NCBI RefSeq assembly: GCF_000210295.1
Contig: NC_026738.1
Location: forward strand, 496,001 to 560,000
DNA length: 64,000 bases
DNA from: Trypanosoma brucei gambiense DAL972
Lineage: Eukaryota; Euglenozoa; Kinetoplastea; Trypanosomatida; Trypanosomatidae
Direction of reading: 5' to 3'
This document shows positions 20,490 through 29,607 of this stretch, piece by piece. Made by a program: the position numbers and the translations under genes. Position 1 is the stretch's first letter; every line of letters begins with the position of its first letter. The notes beneath the pieces were generated by a model. That model was not told where the DNA came from. It saw only the letters and a list, made by a program, of their open reading frames with translations, and did not search any database.

Positions 20490-21685
20490 TAATAGTTTCC
20501 GCTGTTAGTACATGTGGTGAACTTGTGGGGTGGGGTGGCTGAAGAACACCCCGCTTCTCATCATCCTCCTTTTTTCCCCCTTTTATTTTCAGTTCACTGT
20601 TTAATTTGTTCCTCATTCCAAGTGTTTTCTTTCTTGTGGCATTACCGTGTCGGTGAAAGAATGGCTTTGTTACAGTGGCACCTGCGGTACAGTGTGCTGT
20701 TGTAATGCAATTCCTTGGCTTCGCAGCCTTAACTATGACGTCTGTGAAGGGTTGTGATTGCGGCGCCGTTTTGTTTACTGTCAATCCTTCAATTGCATTA
20801 CACCTTTCGCACAACTGGGGTGAGGCTGCATAGTAATAAGTATAACATTGGTTTCTAAACTCTGAATATGGCATGGGAGCCCAAGGGTCGTAAGTCCCTT
20901 GCCGCAACCATTGCATCCTTTTCCCCTTTCATATGTTCTTTCATCTTTTTGAATGCCTAATTGTCTTTACGGGAGTGCCGATAGTGCGATGTGTGGTGTG
21001 TGGCGGTTTCTTCGCTCGGAATGCGCATTTACTCGCGGGTGCACACTCACATGGTATTATGTATTTACTGCCCCCCCCCCTTGTTTTTGATCATGATTTT
21101 CTTACTTAACCCGCTTCCTCCCTCCACCATTAGTGACTTCCCGTTATCTTTTCTACGCTGATCCGCTCTAAGTGTACATTCCCGCCCTTTACAACTTAAC
21201 CAGTGTTTTTAGGGTTGCATGTGACACGTACTTTCGGCCGCTGTGTTCGTTCGTTGGTACTGTGCTAATCGCAGCTCTAAATGACTGCTGCCTCGGGAGC
21301 AGGGAATGATTTCTGCGGGTTATTGTGCAGTGCTCACAGCTTATCCTTGATTGCCGACCTAATGGTGTTAGTGGTGAGACTTCGTTCTCTTGGTGCTGTT
21401 GTTGGTAACTCAACTCTTTTGTATTGATTGCCCACAGTATGCAACCACTTGCTGTGGTTGTGGCTTTTTCATTTTTTGCTCCGTGGTGTTTCTGCAGTGC
21501 CGCTTCCACTACCTTATTCTTTCTCCCTCTGTCTTTGCCCTCCCCCTCTTTGTCCTTGTCCTCGCCCGTCTGCATGTATTGCTACGGACGCTGAAATGTT
21601 TGAGCATATGTCCTACAATGGTGTTGTGACGTTTATAAGTTTTGTTAGGGTTAGGGGCGTGTATAATAGGTAGTGCCGGCGGTGC
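20490..21685 (+). other. Spacer between propeller-like and PPR genes
   Basis: No supported gene in 1.2 kb. A pyrimidine-rich stretch at 21505-21570 precedes several AGs. A short TTAGGG tandem lies at 21645-21657, 28 bp before the next start codon. Confidence 0.65.
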
Positions 21686-23581
21686 ATGTTCCGTCGTGCG
21701 ATTCCCCTACTCTCTGCGAACATCCCGCGCAGCGTGTGGGATCCCGCACAGCACAACCCCAACTGGTCCGACAGCTACGGTCACGACATAACTAACCGAC
21801 GAGCGTGGCCGGCGAGGAAGTGGACGGTTGGTCTGGAACCTTGCACTCCTCGGGAGTGGCTCCAGTTCTCACACCGCAATCTCGCTTATGCGTACAACGG
21901 AGCTCTCCGTGCGTGTCATTCGCTGCCGTCGATGCTTCTCTTGTATAAGGAGATGAAGCAGCGCGGAGTAAAGGTCGACGTTGACACCATGAATGTGTTG
22001 CTAACGCGCGCTGCCCGCCATGAGCATATTCAAGTAGATGACGTGTTCCTGCTATTCGACGAGCTAGTGGCGCTGGGTGCGCGGCCAGATCTTGCTGCTG
22101 CTGAGACATTGCACACTGTGCTCAGCCACAGTGCGTCGATGCCTGAGGAGTGGCGTGAGGCCCGACGGCTGCAACTTGTTGAGCTATACAATAATCTGGC
22201 GATGGAGGAGGTTGAACGCCTGGCACCACACCGTGCGGATCGGCTACTGAAAGAGCAAATGAAGCGGTTTCGTGGCAACCTGCAGCAGCTTGGTTCTGGG
22301 CTCCGTCCCACTGTGTACTGCCGCTACTTACACACCACGCATACGGCTGCAGTGCTTCTTGAGGAGGTGCACAATTTCCTGTGGGAGCTTGTCCCAAATG
22401 ACCACCCCGCGATGGAAATTCCCGCCCTGCAGTTGCGTGTTCCGTTCGTTGCATCTGTATTGAGACGTCCATCAGTTAATCCCGGCGTTTCATTAGCATC
22501 TGTGAGTCGTGCGGAGTTTGGGGACACGGATGTGTGTGCCGTTTTTCTTGCAGCCGCGGAGCGCATGGTGGACGCGGATTTTGATGACCAACGGCCTGTG
22601 TCTGAGCGCCGCTTGTTCCTCTCTCTTCTGACAATGATTTCATACAGTGGTGTTTTGTATACATCTGACCTCATGGCACAACTAATGGAGATGGTGAAGT
22701 ACAGCAATAATGACGAGACACGAGACTCGGACGCGCAACGTGTGCTGCGGTACGCACTGCGCGGCTCTAGTGCGGCACAAGACAGTGCAAGCCGTACTCT
22801 ATGGCACAGTGTGGAAAAAGTTGCTGACTGCCGCGTTGTTGGGCGCTATATTGGGGCACGCAACCCATGGAATCCTATCCGTGTCTGCTTTGACGAGCAA
22901 GGTGTATTTAAGGCTTACCCAATCTCCACCACTACTACTACAAGGGAAGTGTCGCCACCTGAGGGTAACGGTGCGGTGACACAGGAGCAGCGCGCCTCAT
23001 GTGTGGAAGGTCGGACTCTGGAGGCACTGAACATGCGATGGGATGATGTGCGGCGTCTTATTGAGTGTACCGGTGTCTTGGTGACGCCGCCATCGGAGCG
23101 GTGCCCACAACAGCAGAAAATGGAGGTCTTCACTGGAATGGCTGTGTATCTGCGCACTGTTGCTACAGGGCGACGGTATGAGGGTGGAGAAGATGTGCTG
23201 AGTGATGGTGCCGTAGCCACTTCATCATGTGAGCAGCGTCGGCGTGGGACCCTGTTCGCTGAAGGTTATGACTTTGATGTATGGGTTCGACTCTTCTCGC
23301 TTGTGCAAGAAGTCCGGCATGATATGGAAAAGTTCATGGCAGATCATACTCTGCAGTGTGTGGAACCCGAGTTCGAGTGCTGGGAAGCGTTGCTTGTCAC
23401 GCTTCGGTGTGCCTTAGACTTTTGCGTGGTGCAGATGCAAGGTGGTGGTGCGCGTGGTACTGAACGTGAGGTGGTGGAGAGGTTGTTTCGGGACGTTGTG
23501 GCACTCCGTGAGGAATTAATTGAGGAGAGCCGTACACGATTCGGAGGGCGGATGCGGGTGCTCTGGCTACAGGAGGCATGA
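21686..23581 (+). CDS. Pentatricopeptide repeat protein, probably mitochondrial
   Basis: A 631-residue protein with an N-terminal MFRRAIPLLSANIPRSVW that looks like a mitochondrial presequence. Two consecutive PPR motifs are visible at about residues 68-140: AYNGALRACHSLPSMLLLYK then EMKQRGVKVDVDTMNVLLTR, with FDELVALGARPDLAAAETL next. The remainder is helical without clear canonical repeats. Kinetoplastids have a large set of PPR proteins, many bound to mitochondrial ribosomes or to guide-RNA, editing and polyadenylation complexes, so a mitochondrial RNA role is likely. Which complex is not decided by the sequence. Confidence 0.85.
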   Translation: MFRRAIPLLSANIPRSVWDPAQHNPNWSDSYGHDITNRRAWPARKWTVGLEPCTPREWLQFSHRNLAYAYNGALRACHSLPSMLLLYKEMKQRGVKVDVDTMNVLLTRAARHEHIQVDDVFLLFDELVALGARPDLAAAETLHTVLSHSASMPEEWREARRLQLVELYNNLAMEEVERLAPHRADRLLKEQMKRFRGNLQQLGSGLRPTVYCRYLHTTHTAAVLLEEVHNFLWELVPNDHPAMEIPALQLRVPFVASVLRRPSVNPGVSLASVSRAEFGDTDVCAVFLAAAERMVDADFDDQRPVSERRLFLSLLTMISYSGVLYTSDLMAQLMEMVKYSNNDETRDSDAQRVLRYALRGSSAAQDSASRTLWHSVEKVADCRVVGRYIGARNPWNPIRVCFDEQGVFKAYPISTTTTTREVSPPEGNGAVTQEQRASCVEGRTLEALNMRWDDVRRLIECTGVLVTPPSERCPQQQKMEVFTGMAVYLRTVATGRRYEGGEDVLSDGAVATSSCEQRRRGTLFAEGYDFDVWVRLFSLVQEVRHDMEKFMADHTLQCVEPEFECWEALLVTLRCALDFCVVQMQGGGARGTEREVVERLFRDVVALREELIEESRTRFGGRMRVLWLQEA

Positions 23582-24024
23582 AGACTTTCTTTCACTTACA
23601 TCATCACAGTGCGGGGGTTTGTATTCACTCTGTGTAGATATCGGGCGAAACAGTGGGGACACATTGTAAATTGTGGTACCGTCTCTTCACAATGTTTTCT
23701 TATCTTCATCAGCTGGTATTGCCACTTTTTGCATGAGGTGTGAGGTAGTGGCTCGTGAAATCTGTAGGTGCACTTCATCTGAGGTGTGTATGAGAAGTCA
23801 TGTGACTGAATAAGATATCACTGTGTGGAACATATCGTTGTTTATTATGTTGCTTGCATGTACTGCTGTGTTGTGATGTTCATAATTAATTAATACCTTG
23901 CTTTCTCTGCCTGTGCACCTCTTTAACTTTTCCTCTCCCCCGTTTCCTCCCGCATGGTATAGTGATACCTAACTCCTCTCGGTACCAGAGGCCGCACTCA
24001 CGTCTGCACACGGGTTGTGGTGCA
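23582..24024 (+). other. Spacer with strong splice signal
   Basis: 443 bp without a gene. A very pyrimidine-rich segment at 23901-23952 is followed by AG at 23961-23962; the leader to 24025 is 62 nt and lacks ATG. Confidence 0.65.
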
Positions 24025-24396
24025 ATGGTGAACCTGCATGAGCTGGGAGGGAAGCAAGGCTGCGGGGGACCTCAATTTACTCCTGTGGGAGTGTCGTTGA
24101 CACCGCTGTTGCAGTATTTCTCGCTGCTCGTTCATGTAGTTGGAAAGCTACCCGGATTTGCTGCCGGGTTTGTGACCGTGTGGCTAGTTTACATTATGTT
24201 TATAGGGCGTGATGTGCTTTTGAACACGTGCGTTCCTGTTGCTGGGTTCCACATTACTGCACTGTTACTGCTGCGTGAACTATTGACACCATGGCAGGAA
24301 GGAATAGCTGGGGCTGCTGAGGTACGTCGGCGTGTGGCAGCACAGAGGTCGTTTGTGCGGGATGTGCAGTTACAATGGGGAGCAAAACTCGATTGA
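24025..24396 (+). CDS. Small two-span membrane protein of unknown function
   Basis: 123 residues. After a short soluble N-terminus, hydrophobic segments at about residues 28-65 (LLQYFSLLVHVVGKLPG and FAAGFVTVWLVYIMFIG) and 72-88 (VPVAGFHITALLLLREL) suggest two or three membrane spans. An amphipathic, Arg-rich C-terminal tail (EVRRRVAAQRSFVRDVQ) follows. No family is recognised. The start is the first ATG after the acceptor at 23962. The clean splice signal and even composition argue that it is a real gene despite its size. Confidence 0.7.
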   Translation: MVNLHELGGKQGCGGPQFTPVGVSLTPLLQYFSLLVHVVGKLPGFAAGFVTVWLVYIMFIGRDVLLNTCVPVAGFHITALLLLRELLTPWQEGIAGAAEVRRRVAAQRSFVRDVQLQWGAKLD

Positions 24397-24754
24397 CAGT
24401 CATGGAGGTGGACATTACATGTGTTAGTGGTGTGGCTCTGTTTTAGGTGATGCCCTGCACCCTTTTCATTGCACAGTGTGCAAAAGAGTGATATTTTTCA
24501 GGTACTGCTGTTGTTATTGTTGTTCCGCTATGGATTGAGTGCTTGTGAGCAGCGGCGCCTGGCTACGCAGGATTGTGAGAGCAGTGTGCTTACCCTTATA
24601 GTCACTGTTTGTATATAATTATGCACTCGTGTGTGTATGTGTGTGTGCTATTGATGTGCTTGCTTCCAACAACACTCGTTCTGTCTACCTTTGTTTACTC
24701 TTGTTAGACTCTCGAAGCGATTACCGTGCAATATTTCGTTGATAACAAGGTGGA
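24397..24754 (+). other. Spacer upstream of p67
   Basis: 358 bp without a gene. Includes a short GT-rich patch at 24630-24650 and a pyrimidine tract leading to the AG at 24706-24707; the 47-nt leader lacks ATG. Confidence 0.65.
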
Positions 24755-26734
24755 ATGATGTGTACCGCAACCGTTATGAGGACTCCCTCTGCGGTTTTGT
24801 GCCTGCTGCTTGCAGCAACCCTGACTCTCAGCACTCCCGTTGCCGTTCGCGGGGAAGTGCTTAAGGATGCGACCCCTACAGTTGTGACAGTCTGGTATAA
24901 CGCCACGAGCGGCGGTTTCTATGCTACGGATGGTCTTGCATCTGGTAAGTATGCTGCAATCGTGAATGTGAGTAACACTTTCAACAAGACCGGTTGGGAC
25001 GTTGTGACTGCTGTGGCAAACGATGGTTTCATGCATTTGCCTGGAGAAGCGGAACCGTCAGCAGAGCGCGTGCTACTGGCATACAAGGCTGTAGGTTTTG
25101 GTGAAGGCTACGCCACGTATGAGAGCATGAAGGCTTCCATAAACAATACGTTTGAGGGTCCTGAGGGTCTCTCTGCGCTATTGTCTGATGCGCCGCAGGC
25201 ACAACACTGGATTGAAGAGCACGTTCGGTATATGGATGCTGCGAAGTTCGAGAGCAGTGCATTCTACACCCAGCTGCGAAACATGTTAGCTCTCATTGAT
25301 GGTATGGTTGCTGGTTACAACGCTCGTGCCCCTGCTGACGAACGGTTGGATCGGATGAAGCTGTTAATGTACAACATGCAAGCAGAGATTGGTGACATTG
25401 TGAGGGCTACATCCCCTGCGGAGGTATTGGATGATATGCGTCAGATGATGCCGCGGTGGTTTGTTGACACCCACTGTTCTGCCTTTGTAAAGGTCGTAAA
25501 GGATGACATCTACTTTGGTCACGCCACGTGGAGCAGCTTCAATACTATGTTGAGGCAGTACAAAACGTATGCCTTCGGCGGGCGCTTCGTTACCATGTCA
25601 TCTTACCCAGGTTTGGCGCACAGTGTGGATGATTGGTACATGACACACAAGCGCCTCGCAGTCATGGAGACCACCAACGTCATACACAATGCAACGCTGC
25701 TGCGCAACCATGTCGGTTCCTCTAGCGTGGCTACGTTTCTGCGTGCGATGATCGCGAACTTCATTGCGGTGGACGCCCCCTCATGGGTGTCGAACTTCAG
25801 CAGGGAAAGCAGTGGGGCGTACAACAATCAATGGATGGTGCTCAACATGGGTGCAGTGGAGTCCGAGGCGATGTTTAAAAACATGGCACCCAACACCTTT
25901 TGGGTGTTAGAGCAGCTCCCTGGTACTGCTCCTCCGTTGGGTATAACATCTAAGGATATGACCAGCGTGCTGAACACCACTGGGTACTGGGCGAGTTATA
26001 ACAGACCGTACTTCCCCAATGTGTACAATCTTTCAGGTACGCTGAAGATGCAGGAGGAATACGGTGACTTCTATTCTTACAAGAATTACTCACGCGCCCG
26101 GATATTTGAACGTGATCAGGGTTCTGTGGTCGATATTGAAAGCATGAAGAGGCTGATGCGTTACAACAACTACACGAAAGACCCATTTTCTCTTATTCCC
26201 AACTGCACTGGTGCTGTTGGTATGGATGACGATGGTAATGTGACTAATGTCTGCAAGCCTCCATACAGTGCGATGCTTTCAATCGCAGCACGTGGTGATT
26301 TGAACCCTCCTGGTAATGCGACCGAGTACGGCCCACTTGTCCGAAGTGTAGGACACGTAAATAGTGGAGCTATCGATGCAAAGATAGCGACGTGGACGGG
26401 GATGGTGAAGAATCCTGAAAGTTATACTGCTCATGTTGTCTGTGGCCCGACGACCGATAATCAACCACCGTTTCAGTGGGTGGACGGCATGTTCGATCCC
26501 ATGCCCCCAACATATGGGTTGCTGAAATTGTATAACTTTAGCTTCGTAGTCATGGAGACGCCGATCCGACCTTCCGGTGGTAGTAATAGTTGGAGGAGCA
26601 CTGGCATCATTGCTGTTGTGGCGGCGCTGGTTGTGGGTGTGATTGCCGTCGTCCTCATGCGTCCGAGGCGGCGTACCGAAGAGGATGAACTTCTTCCCGA
26701 AGAGGCTGAAGGTCTTATAGATCCTCAGAACTAG
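24755..26734 (+). CDS. p67: Lysosomal/endosomal membrane glycoprotein p67
   Basis: Major type I membrane glycoprotein of the trypanosome lysosome, related to phospholipase B-like (PLBD, laminal ancestor) proteins. The 659-residue precursor has a signal peptide (about residues 1-33, core LLLAATLTLS). The luminal domain has about 14 N-glycosylation sequons, such as NATS, NKTG, NFSR and NCTG. One membrane span (about 610-632, IIAVVAALVVGVIAVVLM) is followed by a short tail, RPRRRTEEDELLPEEAEGL and six more residues. That tail carries the acidic dileucine DELL motif known to direct lysosomal sorting. Cys241 in VDTHCSAF aligns with the residue that becomes the N-terminal nucleophile in PLBD enzymes. 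From memory the locus is Tb927.5.1810. Confidence 0.95.
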   Translation: MMCTATVMRTPSAVLCLLLAATLTLSTPVAVRGEVLKDATPTVVTVWYNATSGGFYATDGLASGKYAAIVNVSNTFNKTGWDVVTAVANDGFMHLPGEAEPSAERVLLAYKAVGFGEGYATYESMKASINNTFEGPEGLSALLSDAPQAQHWIEEHVRYMDAAKFESSAFYTQLRNMLALIDGMVAGYNARAPADERLDRMKLLMYNMQAEIGDIVRATSPAEVLDDMRQMMPRWFVDTHCSAFVKVVKDDIYFGHATWSSFNTMLRQYKTYAFGGRFVTMSSYPGLAHSVDDWYMTHKRLAVMETTNVIHNATLLRNHVGSSSVATFLRAMIANFIAVDAPSWVSNFSRESSGAYNNQWMVLNMGAVESEAMFKNMAPNTFWVLEQLPGTAPPLGITSKDMTSVLNTTGYWASYNRPYFPNVYNLSGTLKMQEEYGDFYSYKNYSRARIFERDQGSVVDIESMKRLMRYNNYTKDPFSLIPNCTGAVGMDDDGNVTNVCKPPYSAMLSIAARGDLNPPGNATEYGPLVRSVGHVNSGAIDAKIATWTGMVKNPESYTAHVVCGPTTDNQPPFQWVDGMFDPMPPTYGLLKLYNFSFVVMETPIRPSGGSNSWRSTGIIAVVAALVVGVIAVVLMRPRRRTEEDELLPEEAEGLIDPQN

Positions 26735-27692
26735 AAGCTATGATAATGACGCACTTACCTCTCCTCTCTTCCCGAGGTCTAGATATTGCTGAACTGATGT
26801 GATGTGCGGTGGGGAGCTGAGAGGTGCACCAGATGCAATGTACCAATGCTTTAAATGAACATTGTGTCTCCTCTGCTATGTAGGTAGTAGTTTTTATACT
26901 TGAGGGAGTAGCGTGTCTGTGTGTGGTTGCTTTGTGCTTGAAAGGGAGTGTGATGAGCGCTCCGGTTCCCGCAGAATCGATTGCAACTAAGGTAACTCTC
27001 CCCCTGATTTTGCTTGCTTCCTACGGGGATTCATATGAGGCCCGTAATGACGGAAAAAGAAGGTGCGAGAAAGAATGGTAAGTGTAAAAAATGGGAATGG
27101 TAATAAGCGATGGATGTAGGAAGTGAGGTGTATAGGAATAGAAGAGATGAATGTGCCCGCGCGTGAATATGTTGTGGTGGTACCAGCGATGTGGCATGTA
27201 GTGTTGGGGCGCAGTGTAGAGAAAGGAAGAGATCAGTTGCCGCATAGTTGATGCAGCACTCCTCCCCATATCTTCTACATCCTCCTCTAGTCGTACGTTA
27301 ATGCGTGGTGATTCCCTCGCATGCCATTGCCGCTGTTGCCAGTGCTGTGTTCCGTCCGTTCTGTGCGTCCCGTGAGTAATACACGGCGTAGTGTTGCATT
27401 GTTTTTGTTTTTGTTTTTGCTTACCTTCCTTTTGTTCCAACGCACATTCCAATGCGTGTGTTTTTTAGCGTACTGTAGTTGATTCATTTGTGGCGGTCGT
27501 TTTGTGTTGGTGTCATTTGTTCGTGTAATTTGTTGTTGTTGTTGAAGCAGCCTGCAGTTGCCAATTTTTTGTCTTTGATTTTTTTAAAAAAATTTTCGTT
27601 TGTTATGGTTTTGTTGTTCTATATCTTTTTTAAAATTTCTTTCCTTTCCTTTTATATTTCTTCGTTAAGTGGCTTTCATTGTGGTGGTGCTA
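26735..27692 (+). other. Spacer between p67 and a small orphan gene
   Basis: 958 bp without a supported gene. The 27021-27452 minus-strand ORF has only spacer-like composition. T-rich tracts at 27555-27660 feed the next acceptor, AG at 27668-27669. Confidence 0.6.
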
Positions 27693-28154
27693 ATGCTTTT
27701 TTCCCTTGACGGGCTGCTTGTATATGGTAACGGGGAAGGTGATGAAAGTGAATCTTTACACAGCAACCTTAATGTTTCGGAGGGACGCCAATTAGTTTCA
27801 TTGTATCGTTTGATGCATCGCCTTCATTGTACGGAGGAACGTGATACGGAGGAAGAAGGTACTCATCCCGTAGTATTTGCCAAATTTTTGGGAGCACAAT
27901 GGAATGGGCCGTCGTCGGTGCATGATGATGTTGTGCCAACTGCCGGCGTCATTGTTAATAATAACATCAATAGGGCTGCAAATGGCATGGAAGACATGTT
28001 TATACGCGAAGGGGCAGATGGTGGCTTCAGTAATGGCGCGTTAACTGTCAGCACGTCTACGCGAACTCTCGGATGCGTTCAGGTACCGTTGGATGATGCA
28101 AATGCCGTTTTGTTCTCGTGCACGGCATCCGATACAATGAAGCGGGAGGTATGA
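27693..28154 (+). CDS. Small orphan protein, 153 residues
   Basis: Unrecognised. Translation from the first ATG after the acceptor at 27669 gives MLFSLDGLLVYGNGEGDESE at the N-terminus; the brief hydrophobic start could be a weak signal peptide or simply lie next to the pyrimidine tract. The rest is hydrophilic and even in composition, with a basic patch (YRLMHRLHCTEERDTEEE) and an Asn-rich stretch (VIVNNNINRAANGMEDM). No domain is seen. Codon composition and length exceed that of surrounding chance ORFs, so it is probably a gene, but only comparative data would settle this. Confidence 0.55.
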   Translation: MLFSLDGLLVYGNGEGDESESLHSNLNVSEGRQLVSLYRLMHRLHCTEERDTEEEGTHPVVFAKFLGAQWNGPSSVHDDVVPTAGVIVNNNINRAANGMEDMFIREGADGGFSNGALTVSTSTRTLGCVQVPLDDANAVLFSCTASDTMKREV

Positions 28155-28842
28155 TTAGCTAAAGAGGACTCGATGCAAACCAAGACTTCCAATGGATAAT
28201 ACTTTTCCGTTCTTTCTTTCCATCCATTCAATTTTGTCCTTATCTTTTCTTGTGCCTTTCCCTTTTGTGTCAGTCTGTTTTCGTGTTGGTTTGCGTGCGT
28301 TTTCTCTTTTTCTTTCGTTTCGCCTCTATCTTGTTACGTATATATTTGTATATGTTTCTTGTCCTGTTGTTTAGTTTATTCTAATTCCATTTTATTGTAT
28401 TCCTTTGCTTCTCTTCTCTTTCCTTTTTCTTATTGTTTCTTTCAGTGGTGGACAAGTTAAAAAAAAAAAGAATAGAATAACAAGAAGAAAACAAAGTGAA
28501 ACAAAAAAAAGGAAAAGGTAAAAGCGGCCGCCCGGCTCTTCCACCGTAGAGCCCCGTTTTTTTTAATAAAAAGGTTGTCGCTTTCTCTTTGGTTTCTTTT
28601 TGTCACTGTTGCTGGGGAAATATTGAACTGTTTTCCCTCTTCTTTTTTTTTTTTTCGTATTCCCTCCGTGAGGTTGTAATTCTGTCAACATTTAATATTT
28701 TCCGGCTCTTGAGAGAACGCCACCAGTCATATAAATATTTACAATTTTGTTCAAAAGTAAATCTCTTTTTTTTTGCGGTGTGATTTGTAACAAACAACAA
28801 CAAGGAGGGAGGGAGGGGGGGAAGGTTACTAAAATAGTAGAG

Positions 28843-28896
<54 letters not shown>

Positions 28897-29607
28897 CCTC
28901 CTGCCCAACTTTAGCCGCATTTTTCTTTTTTACTTTCTCAGTCATTTGTTTTCCCGACTCCGTTTGGTCTTTTTTGTTTCTTTGTTTTGTTATTATTATC
29001 ATTATTACCTTAGGTGCCGAAGAGGGACGTGCAAGCGCCCCTCTTTTCCCCTCATCAACCCCCCCCCCCAAAAAAAAAAAAGTGAATATTTAAGTTACCA
29101 GTACCAACATCAAAAGTGTCATAAAACAGTGAAAGTTTGATTTCAACTAGGCGTGCGTTGCAAGTGGGCAAAGAAAATAAATAAATAAATAATAATAGCG
29201 AGGAAATATATCGCAGTCCGTGAGGAAAAAAAAAACGGTAGAAAAAAACGAAAGAGGTTGGGAGGAACTTAACTGACGCAAAGGAGAAAAAGGAAAAAGA
29301 AAAGAGCAGCGTTCTCCTTAGCCAACACCCTCGTTTACTTATTGGCTCATTTTCTTTTTTTTAAAGAGCTCGTTTTTGTATTTTCATTGCTTGAACTACG
29401 TTATTATTATTGCAGGCAGTGGAAGAGGAAGGGCGGACGAAAAAAAAAACAAGAAAACAGGACTGAAGCATTTTGGGGATATTTTCTTTCTTTTTGTTAC
29501 TCCTTCTGCACAAGTACGCAACGAAAAACTACGGGGGAAAAAACTGTTTTGTCCATAAATATCAATATAAAAATATATCTGTTGAAAACACGTGCATCAG
29601 CGTCGTG
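28155..29607 (+). other. Spacer with a 50-bp GT microsatellite
   Basis: 1.45 kb, strongly A/T- and homopolymer-rich. GT run at 28845-28894, C and A runs near 29060-29083, TAAA units near 29176-29193. The acceptor for the next gene is the AG at 29513-29514 after a T/C tract (29484-29506); the leader lacks ATG. Confidence 0.7.
28845..28894 (+). repeat. GT dinucleotide microsatellite
   Basis: Uninterrupted GT repeat of about 25 units in the spacer upstream of the 2031-residue gene. It produces spurious CVCVCV and THTHTH open frames on both strands. Confidence 0.97.

Noticed and set aside
28829..29140. Open frames on both strands over the GT microsatellite
   Set aside because: Dinucleotide repeats are open in several frames by construction.
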